In this document: positions 41,835 through 47,816 of the stretch, one piece after another
How the letters are laid out: every line of letters begins with the position of its first letter
Position numbering within the stretch: position 1 is the stretch's first letter
Assembly: GCF_000759775.1 (NCBI RefSeq)
Contig: NZ_BBMY01000023.1
Location: 1 to 47,816, forward strand
DNA from: Escherichia albertii NBRC 107761 = DSM 17582
GTDB lineage: Bacteria > Pseudomonadota > Gammaproteobacteria > Enterobacterales > Enterobacteriaceae
Direction: 5' to 3'
Length of the DNA stretch: 47,816 nt
Translations under genes and position numbers: made by a program
The notes under the pieces: model-generated
Seen by the model: the letters and a program-made list of their open reading frames with translations, nothing else
The model's database searches: none
Told to the model about the DNA's origin: nothing

Positions 41835-41843
41835 CGTGTAAGG

Positions 41844-41873
41844 TGCCGGATACGATGCTGACATCTTATCCGG
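41844..41873. repeat. Single REP-like unit between gppA and rep
   Basis: A degenerate unit gccggatacgatgctgac...cttatccggc lies in the 55-base gap between the convergent gppA and rep stops. Confidence 0.7.
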
Positions 41874-41889
41874 CGTTTCCAGGGAGTGA

Positions 41890-43911
41890 TTATTTCCCTC
41901 GTTTTGCCGCCATCATCGCTTTCAGATTTGCCAGATGGCTTTGTCCTTTCTGCATCCGTTCTTCGGCGCTGATCACTTTACGCTCCTGTTCCCAAATCAG
42001 ATCATCCTGCGGCAACTCCAGCAGGAAACGGCTCGGCTCCGGGCGCACCAGTTCGCCATACTGGCGTCGCTCTTTACACAGCGTAAAGGTCAATTCCTTC
42101 TGAGCGCGAGTGATACCGACATAGGCTAACCGCCGCTCCTCATCAATATTATCTTCATCAATGCTGCTTTGGTGCGGTAGAAATCCTTCTTCCATACCGA
42201 CCATGTAAACATAAGGAAACTCCAGTCCTTTTGACGCGTGCAGGGTCATCAGTTGCACCTGATCCAGCTCTTCTTCACTCTCACCACGCTCCATCATGTC
42301 GCGCAGAGTAAAGCGCGTTACCACTTGAGTGAGGGTCATCGGCTCATCCAGTTCACTGCCTTCCAGCATCTCCGTCATCCAGCTAAATAACTGGTTAACG
42401 TTCTTCATGCGCATTTCGGCGGCTTTCGGGCTGGGCGATGTTTCGTACAGCCAGGATTCATAATCCATGCCGTGGATCAGATCGCGCACCGCGGCAATCG
42501 GCTCCCGCTCTGCCAGACGCTGGATTTCCGCCAGCCAGTGGGTAAAACGTGTCAACGCCTCATAACCGCGTCCACTAAGCGTCTGACTCAGCCCCATATC
42601 AAAACTGGCGGTGAACAAGCTTTTATTACGCGTCATCGCCCACTCGCCCAGTTTTTTCAGCGTCGCCGGACCAATCTCCCGTTTCGGTGTATTGACGATA
42701 CGCAGAAATGCGCTGTCATCGTCTGGATTGGTTAACACGCGCAGATAAGCCAGCAAATCTTTGATTTCCGGGCGAGAGAAGAATGAAGTGCCGCCGGATA
42801 TTTTGTACGGGATGCGGTTTTGCATCAGGAATTTTTCAAACACCCGCGACTGATGGTTACCGCGATAGAGAATGGCGTAATCTTTGTACTGTGTTTTGTT
42901 GACGAAGTGATGCGCTATCAGCTCGCCAGTAACGCGCTCGGCTTCATGTTCTTCGTTATTCGCACTTAATACTTTTAGCTCCGCACCGTAGCCCAGTTCG
43001 GAGAACAGACGCTTTTCAAAGACGTGCGGGTTATTGGCGATCAGGATGTTCGCCGCTTTCAAAATACGCCCGGAAGAACGGTAGTTCTGTTCGAGTTTAA
43101 TCACCTTCAACGCCGGGAAATCCTGACTCAACAGCACCAGGTTTTGCGGACGGGCGCCGCGCCAGGAGTAGATCGACTGGTCATCGTCTCCCACCACGGT
43201 AAAGCGCGCACGACTCCCCACCAGCAGTTTCACCAGCTCATACTGACTGGTGTTGGTATCCTGATACTCATCCACCAACAGATAACGAATTTTATTCTGC
43301 CAACGTTCGCGGACTTCTTCATTGCGTTGTAGCAGCAACGTCGGCAATAAAATCAGATCGTCGAAGTCGAGAACGTTGCACGCTTTCAGGTGCGCATCAT
43401 ACAGCCCATAACAATGGGCAAAAATACGATCCCGCTCGCCTTTTGCCTCTGCCGCCGCCTGCGCCGGAGTTTTAAGATCGTTCTTCCAGTTAGAGATGGT
43501 CGAAATTAGCTGTTGCAGGAGAACTTTGTCATCTTCAATCAGCCCCTCAGTCAACTCTTTGAGCAACGCCAGCTGATCGGTGTCGTCAAACAGCGAAAAG
43601 TTCGCTTTCATCCCCAACGCAGCATACTCACGTTTGATGATATCCAGCCCCAACGTATGGAAAGTGGAGATCATCAACCCACGCGCCTCTTTGCGCCCCA
43701 GCGTCTGGCCGACACGCTCTTTCATTTCACGCGCCGCTTTATTGGTAAAGGTCACCGCCGCAATGTGCCGCGCCTGATAACCGCAATCGCGGATCAGATG
43801 GGCGATTTTATTGGTAATAACACGAGTTTTACCGGAACCCGCGCCCGCCAGTACCAGGCAGGGGCCGGTAACGAATTCGACAGCTTGTTGTTGGCCGGGG
43901 TTTAGACGCAT
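41890..43911 (-). CDS. rep: ATP-dependent DNA helicase Rep
   Basis: The 673-residue superfamily 1A helicase moves 3'-to-5' and clears proteins ahead of the replisome through its contact with DnaB. Walker A is AGAGSGKT at 22-29; [23 protein letters not shown] and VGITRAQ are seen further on. The start at 43911 gives [11 protein letters not shown]; the frame allows five extra residues. It is a paralogue of UvrD, also in this window. It is divergent from ppiC across 86 bases. Confidence 0.97.
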   Translation of the reverse strand: MRLNPGQQQAVEFVTGPCLVLAGAGSGKTRVITNKIAHLIRDCGYQARHIAAVTFTNKAAREMKERVGQTLGRKEARGLMISTFHTLGLDIIKREYAALGMKANFSLFDDTDQLALLKELTEGLIEDDKVLLQQLISTISNWKNDLKTPAQAAAEAKGERDRIFAHCYGLYDAHLKACNVLDFDDLILLPTLLLQRNEEVRERWQNKIRYLLVDEYQDTNTSQYELVKLLVGSRARFTVVGDDDQSIYSWRGARPQNLVLLSQDFPALKVIKLEQNYRSSGRILKAANILIANNPHVFEKRLFSELGYGAELKVLSANNEEHEAERVTGELIAHHFVNKTQYKDYAILYRGNHQSRVFEKFLMQNRIPYKISGGTSFFSRPEIKDLLAYLRVLTNPDDDSAFLRIVNTPKREIGPATLKKLGEWAMTRNKSLFTASFDMGLSQTLSGRGYEALTRFTHWLAEIQRLAEREPIAAVRDLIHGMDYESWLYETSPSPKAAEMRMKNVNQLFSWMTEMLEGSELDEPMTLTQVVTRFTLRDMMERGESEEELDQVQLMTLHASKGLEFPYVYMVGMEEGFLPHQSSIDEDNIDEERRLAYVGITRAQKELTFTLCKERRQYGELVRPEPSRFLLELPQDDLIWEQERKVISAEERMQKGQSHLANLKAMMAAKRGK

Positions 43912-43949
43912 AGAAAAATCGCTCAATGAAAGTCGGGAGGGGAAAATAA

Positions 43950-44279
<330 letters not shown>

Positions 44280-44285
44280 CAAAAA

Positions 44286-44312
44286 ACCCGGTGCTTCTGA
44301 ACACCGGGTTTT
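44286..44312 (+). terminator. Terminator of ppiC
   Basis: An eight-base stem (ACCCGGTG / CACCGGGT) is followed by a run of Ts and preceded by a run of As, so it could work in both directions. It starts seven bases after the ppiC stop. Confidence 0.87.
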
Positions 44313-44314
44313 TG

Positions 44315-44396
44315 CCTGATGGCGCTGCGCTTATCAGGCCTACGAATCGTGCTCTTTTTGTAGGCCGGATAAGGCGTTTACGCCGCCATCCGGCAC
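44315..44396. repeat. REP pair (BIME) between ppiC and ilvC
   Basis: Two inverted REP units, gcctgatggcgctgcgcttatcaggcctac and gtaggccggataaggcg...catccggc, occupy the gap between the ppiC terminator and the ilvC stop. Confidence 0.88.
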
Positions 44397-44409
44397 TGCA
44401 TGTGGCAGC

Positions 44410-45885
44410 TTATCCTGCAACCGCAATACGTTTCATATCCGTCATATACCCGCGCAGTTTCTTACCTACCTGCTCAATCGCATGACCACGAATCGCGTCA
44501 TTCACATCACGCAGTTGCGCGTTATCTACCGCCCCTTCCGGGATAGCTTTACCCAGATCGCCTGGCTGCAATTCTGCCATAAACGGTTTCAGCAGCGGCA
44601 CACAAGCATATGAGAACAGATAGTTTCCGTACTCGGCGGTATCCGAGATAACCACGTTCATTTCATACAGACGCTTACGGGCAATGGTGTTAGCAATCAG
44701 CGGCAGTTCGTGCAGTGATTCGTAGTAAGCCGACTCTTCGATGATGCCGGAAGCCACCATCGTTTCGAACGCCAGCTCAACGCCCGCTTTCACCATCGCG
44801 ATCATCAGTACGCCTTTATCGAAGTACTCCTGCTCGCCGATTTTGCCTTCATACTGCGGCGCGGTTTCGAACGCGGTTTTGCCGGTCTCTTCACGCCAGG
44901 TCAGCAGTTTCTTATCGTCATTGGCCCAGTCCGCCATCATGCCGGAGGAAAATTCGCCAGAGATAATGTCGTCCATATGTTTCTGGAACAGCGGCGCCAT
45001 GATCTCTTTCAGTTGTTCAGACAGCGCGTAAGCACGCAATTTCGCCGGGTTAGAGAGACGGTCCATCATCAGGGTGATGCCGCCCTGTTTCAGCGCTTCG
45101 GTGATGGTTTCCCAACCGAACTGAATCAGTTTTTCGGCATATGCCGGATCGGTGCCTTCTTCCACCAGCTTGTCGAAGCACAGCAGAGAACCCGCCTGCA
45201 ACATACCGCACAGGATGGTTTGCTCGCCCATCAGGTCAGATTTCACTTCCGCCACGAAGGAAGACTCCAGCACGCCAGCACGATGACCGCCAGTTGCGGC
45301 CGCCCACGCTTTAGCGATCGCCATTCCTTCGCCTTTCGGATCGTTTTCCGGGTGAACGGCAATCAGCGTCGGTACACCGAATCCACGTTTGTACTCTTCA
45401 CGCACTTCGGTGCCCGGGCATTTCGGCGCAACCATCACCACTGTGATATCTTTACGGATCTGCTCGCCCACTTCCACGATGTTGAAACCGTGCGAATAGC
45501 CCAGCGCCGCGCCATCTTTCATCAGCGGCTGTACAGCGCGCACCACGTCGGAGTGCTGCTTGTCTGGCGTCAGGTTAACCACCAAATCCGCCTGCGGGAT
45601 CAGCTCTTCATAAGTGCCAACCTTAAAACCATTTTCAGTCGCTTTACGCCACGACGCGCGTTTCTCAGCAATTGCTTCTTTACGCAGAGCGTAGGAGATA
45701 TCGAGACCAGAATCACGCATGTTCAGCCCCTGGTTCAGGCCCTGTGCGCCACAGCCAACGATGACCACTTTTTTACCCTGAAGGTAGCTCGCGCCATCGG
45801 CGAATTCGTCGCGCCCCATAAAGCGACATTTGCCCAACTGTGCCAGCTGCTGGCGCAGATTCAGTGTATTGAAGTAGTTAGCCAT
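44410..45885 (-). CDS. ilvC: Ketol-acid reductoisomerase
   Basis: The 491-residue class II enzyme rearranges and reduces acetolactate or acetohydroxybutyrate with NADPH and Mg2+ in valine, leucine and isoleucine synthesis. The start at 45885 gives [18 protein letters not shown]; a frame reaching 46107 runs across the control region and into ilvY on the other strand. The NADPH-binding Gly44-x-Gly46-x-x-Gly49 is in VGCGAQGL. The enlarged, internally duplicated C-terminal knotted domain is typical of the long form. It is divergent from its activator ilvY. Confidence 0.98.
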   Translation of the reverse strand: MANYFNTLNLRQQLAQLGKCRFMGRDEFADGASYLQGKKVVIVGCGAQGLNQGLNMRDSGLDISYALRKEAIAEKRASWRKATENGFKVGTYEELIPQADLVVNLTPDKQHSDVVRAVQPLMKDGAALGYSHGFNIVEVGEQIRKDITVVMVAPKCPGTEVREEYKRGFGVPTLIAVHPENDPKGEGMAIAKAWAAATGGHRAGVLESSFVAEVKSDLMGEQTILCGMLQAGSLLCFDKLVEEGTDPAYAEKLIQFGWETITEALKQGGITLMMDRLSNPAKLRAYALSEQLKEIMAPLFQKHMDDIISGEFSSGMMADWANDDKKLLTWREETGKTAFETAPQYEGKIGEQEYFDKGVLMIAMVKAGVELAFETMVASGIIEESAYYESLHELPLIANTIARKRLYEMNVVISDTAEYGNYLFSYACVPLLKPFMAELQPGDLGKAIPEGAVDNAQLRDVNDAIRGHAIEQVGKKLRGYMTDMKRIAVAG

Positions 45886-46034
45886 GGTGATTCCTCGTGA
45901 TGTTGTGCTTGTTATTGTTCGGTTCGCGTTGGCGAGATTGAATTCACTATATGACAGGAAATTTATTGCGGAAATTGATATATTCACAACATCACATTGC
46001 AATTTCTGCAACGTCAACATTGAGGGCTGCGCCA
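45886..46034. promoter_or_regulatory. ilvC/ilvY divergent control region with IlvY operator
   Basis: The 149-base gap holds both promoters. A LysR-type T-N11-A site, TTGCA-N5-TGCAA, lies at 45997-46011, and a weaker related sequence lies near 45965-45979. In E. coli IlvY binds tandem operators here and activates ilvC when acetolactate or acetohydroxybutyrate is present, while repressing itself. Confidence 0.7.
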
Positions 46035-46922
46035 TTGGATTTACGCGATCTGAAAACCTTCCTGCATCTGGCGGAAAGCCGCCATTTTGGCCGCAGTGCG
46101 CGAGCAATGCACGTCAGCCCGTCCACGCTCTCCCGGCAGATTCAACGCCTGGAAGAAGACTTAGGCCAGCCGCTATTTGTGCGTGATAACCGGACAGTGA
46201 CGCTGACCGAAGCAGGGGAAGAACTGCGCGTTTTCGCCCAACAAACGCTATTGCAGTATCAACAACTGCGCCACACCATCGATCAGCAAGGGCCGTCGCT
46301 CTCTGGCGAGCTACATATTTTCTGCTCGGTGACTGCCGCTTACAGCCATCTGCCACCGATTCTCGACCGCTTCCGCGCCGAGCACCCATCGGTGGAGATT
46401 AAGCTCACTACCGGAGATGCGGCGGATGCAATGGAAAAGGTGGTCACGGGCGAAGCAGATTTGGCGATTGCCGGTAAGCCAGAGACATTGCCCGGCGCGG
46501 TGGCATTTTCGATGCTGGAGAATCTGGCGGTGGTGTTGATTGCGCCTGCGCTGCCCTGCCCGGTGCGTAACCAGGTATCCGTTGAAAAGCCCGACTGGTC
46601 AACGGTGCCGTTTATCATGGCCGATCAGGGACCGGTACGCCGCCGCATCGAATTATGGTTTCGACGCAACAAAATCAGCAACCCGCTGATTTACGCCACA
46701 GTCGGCGGACATGAAGCGATGGTATCGATGGTGGCGCTCGGCTGTGGCGTGGCGCTGCTGCCGGAAGTGGTGCTGGAAAACAGCCCGGAACCGGTGCGTA
46801 ACCGCGTGATGATTCTGGAGCGCAGCGATGAGAAAACACCTTTTGAACTGGGCGTCTGTGCGCAGAAAAAGCGGCTGCATGAGCCGCTGATTGAGGCGTT
46901 CTGGAAAATTTTGCCGAATTAG
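46035..46922 (+). CDS. ilvY: LysR-type activator IlvY
   Basis: The 295-residue LysR-family regulator has an N-terminal winged helix-turn-helix (about 18-45, [19 protein letters not shown]) and a periplasmic-binding-like inducer domain. The TTG at 46035 gives the known start [18 protein letters not shown]; an ATG-initiated frame 84 bases upstream lies in the operator region. The end is odd: the protein stops at WKILPN, while the K-12 form I recall has two more residues (His-Lys). The stop is two bases from the stop of the Xre gene on the other strand, so the join with the accessory segment is at or very near the last codon. Confidence 0.95.
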   Translation: MDLRDLKTFLHLAESRHFGRSARAMHVSPSTLSRQIQRLEEDLGQPLFVRDNRTVTLTEAGEELRVFAQQTLLQYQQLRHTIDQQGPSLSGELHIFCSVTAAYSHLPPILDRFRAEHPSVEIKLTTGDAADAMEKVVTGEADLAIAGKPETLPGAVAFSMLENLAVVLIAPALPCPVRNQVSVEKPDWSTVPFIMADQGPVRRRIELWFRRNKISNPLIYATVGGHEAMVSMVALGCGVALLPEVVLENSPEPVRNRVMILERSDEKTPFELGVCAQKKRLHEPLIEAFWKILPN

Positions 46923-46924
46923 TT

Positions 46925-47266
46925 TTACGGCCCCACCATTACCCTGACGGGCTTACCAATACGGCTAAGCATATTCACCAGAGCATCGATGGTGAATTTG
47001 CTGTATTTCTTGTTGACGACATCCGACACTCGTGGTCGGGATATATGTAAAACGGTTGCCACCTCGGCTTGCTTCGTCTGGTTTTGCGTAATCCAGAGGG
47101 TAATTTCTTCCATCAGTTGTTCTTTGATCGCTAAGGTGTTTTCGATTTCACGCAGGGAATCAGCGTAAAGTTTTTCGGCGTCCTGCTTATCAAACCCCAA
47201 ATCAGCAAAAACATTACCGCCAGATGGCGTCACATGGCGAATATCACTATCAGTTTTGGCAATCAC
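46925..47266 (-). CDS. Xre-family DNA-binding protein, probable antitoxin or repressor
   Basis: The 113-residue protein has a helix-turn-helix at about residues 66-87 (QAEVATVLHISRPRVSDVV), preceded by an acidic helical region (about 26-55) and followed by FTIDALVNMLSRIGKPV, a layout shared by Xre/HTH_37 antitoxins such as those paired with RelE/Gp49-type toxins. The start is GTG, four-base overlapped (GTGA) with the stop of a preceding frame, so it is the second gene of a coupled pair. A strong palindrome lies about 160 bases upstream and is a likely target. It occupies the place where ilvA would be expected next to ilvY. Which toxin it once served is not clear. Confidence 0.75.
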   Translation of the reverse strand: MIAKTDSDIRHVTPSGGNVFADLGFDKQDAEKLYADSLREIENTLAIKEQLMEEITLWITQNQTKQAEVATVLHISRPRVSDVVNKKYSKFTIDALVNMLSRIGKPVRVMVGP

Positions 47267-47414
47267 AGGCTATTTCTCCGTTGTTGCACCACCCGGTTAT
47301 AACGCGTTCTGGCGATGTTTTTATCATGTTGACTGGTTTGTTGCGTCTGTTTTTGGAAATGGTTTCTGCCCATCGGATTTCTTTTTCATTGGGGAGAGCT
47401 TGGGTGAGTAACAT
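47263..47414 (-). pseudogene. Frame-broken small ORF coupled to the Xre gene
   Basis: From the ATG at 47414, which has an AAGGA site, a frame begins MLLTQALPNEKEIRWAETI. The frame whose TGA overlaps the Xre GTG instead reads KQTQQTSQHDKNIARTRYN, ending in NSL. The two join if one A is added to the five-A tract at 47350-47354 (plus-strand Ts), giving a product of about 50 residues. Read without the change, the first frame would give 54 residues and end inside the Xre gene. The second segment loosely resembles the tail of RelE/Gp49-type toxins (K-x-T-x-x-T ... R). I call it a decayed toxin-like or partner gene with low certainty. Confidence 0.4.
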
Positions 47415-47424
47415 AACATCCTTG

Positions 47425-47442
47425 TGTATAAAATTTTATACA
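47425..47442. promoter_or_regulatory. 18-bp perfect palindrome, probable operator
   Basis: TGTATAAAATTTTATACA is a perfect inverted repeat ending 11 bases before the ATG at 47414. It contains -10-like sequences on both strands. The position fits an autoregulatory operator for the Xre-containing gene pair. Confidence 0.6.
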
Positions 47443-47636
47443 TCTATTTTAACAGGTGCAAGTGATAGCGGAGTTGACGATAGGGTGAGCAGAATTTCAC
47501 CACAAGCAGGTCGAGCGCCTTCTGGAAAACGTCTCGCAAAATTGAATGACTGGATGCTCCGGAAACGACCTGTTTTCGGGCAGAAAAGCGCAATAAACTG
47601 GGGGAAGATGGTATCCGGATATTAGAGGGCAACTTA

Positions 47637-47816
47637 ATGACAATAAGGAAGTGGATATTATTTCTGGTTTTGGCGGTAAGTTGCAGCGTGCAAGCCAAAC
47701 CAAAAGGAATCACCGTTCAGGATGTGAAGTACCTGGCGCTGAAGGAGTGTTTAACGTCTCATTATCGCGAACGCACGCCAGCGGATGCCTTTTTCGCCCC
47801 AGGTCATGACCACTCA
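47637..47816 (+). CDS. Exported protein of unknown function, 3' end beyond the window
   Basis: An ATG at 47637 with an AGAGGG site opens a frame that runs uninterrupted for 60 codons to the edge. Residues 1-20 (MTIRKWILFLVLAVSCSVQA) form a signal peptide with a signal peptidase I site after VQA; a Cys at residue 16 does not sit in a canonical lipobox. The mature start KPKGITVQDVKYLALKECLTS faintly recalls periplasmic type VI amidase immunity proteins (Tai4-like, with an A-L-x-x-C-L core), but too little is present to assign it. It begins nine bases after the stop of an unassigned upstream frame (TAG at 47623-47625). Confidence 0.6.
   Translation, partial: MTIRKWILFLVLAVSCSVQAKPKGITVQDVKYLALKECLTSHYRERTPADAFFAPGHDHS

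Noticed and set aside
44315-44396. CRISPR-like repeats
   Set aside because: Repeats here and at 2577-2645 and 20304-20408 are palindromic REP units in pairs, without regular spacers; no CRISPR array or cas gene is seen in the window.
44977-45900. A 307-codon open frame opposite ilvC
   Set aside because: It lies entirely antisense to ilvC, whose 491-residue product is unmistakable; the frame is kept open by the codon bias of ilvC and has His/Arg/Phe-rich shadow composition.
45886-46107. N-terminal extension of ilvC to 565 residues
   Set aside because: The extension runs through the ilvC/ilvY operators and the start of ilvY, and the known start MANYFN is preceded by a good ribosome site.
47224-47625. 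A 133-codon plus-strand frame over the Xre region as an intact gene
   Set aside because: Its first half is antisense to the Xre gene and the coupled small ORF, and its start has no ribosome site. Only its last part, after the palindrome, is kept as a speculative tail in the findings.
47444-47713. An 89-codon minus-strand frame opposite the exported-protein gene
   Set aside because: It overlaps the signal-peptide coding region of the plus-strand gene and has no ribosome site or homology that I recognise.

Overview
The window is chromosomal DNA of an Escherichia coli-type enterobacterium. Gene order, protein lengths and sequences match the E. coli segment running from yigF/corA through cyaA, hem, asl, the argX tRNA operon and the enterobacterial common antigen (ECA) cluster to rho, rep and ilvC/ilvY, read in the opposite sense to the usual K-12 map. 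Scattered substitutions in WecD, HemC, CyaA and GppA, plus two accessory loci that I do not recall from K-12 MG1655, point to a non-K-12 E. coli or a close Escherichia relative. All K-12 comparisons here are from memory, not from an alignment.

Layout. 1-5 kb: yigF, the Mg2+ channel corA with a long structured leader, yigE, and the SOS helicase uvrD with a LexA box. 4.9-8.3 kb: a tightly overlapped leftward operon lptM(yifL)-dapF-yigA-xerC-yigB. 8.4-10.5 kb: an accessory gene for an exported 674-residue DKNYY-like repeat protein, placed between the lptM promoter and cyaY. 10.5-18 kb: cyaY, then the divergent cyaA / hemC-hemD-hemX-hemY pair with a CRP site between them. 18-21.7 kb: sRNA gene glmZ, the sulfatase aslA and the radical-SAM maturase aslB. 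21.8-22.3 kb: four tRNA genes (Arg-His-Leu-Pro) with promoter and terminator. 22.3-36.7 kb: the permease yifK and the full twelve-gene ECA operon wecA to wecG. 36.9-44.3 kb: rho with its leader rhoL, trxA, rhlB, gppA, rep and ppiC. 44.4-46.9 kb: ilvC and its divergent regulator ilvY.

The right end departs from the standard map. The two final codons of ilvY differ, and where ilvA would be expected there is an Xre-type regulator, a frame-broken small ORF coupled to it, an 18-bp perfect palindrome upstream, and the start of a gene for an exported protein that runs off the window. This looks like a small toxin-antitoxin or effector-immunity type accessory module fused to the end of ilvY.

Functionally, most of the window is housekeeping: tetrapyrrole synthesis, lysine/peptidoglycan precursor supply, chromosome maintenance (XerC, UvrD, Rep), transcription termination, ECA assembly and branched-chain amino acid synthesis. 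The items worth a second look are the DKNYY gene, the ilvY-linked module, a terminator-like hairpin between wzzE and wecB, a palindrome just before aslA, and the corA leader with a short ORF.
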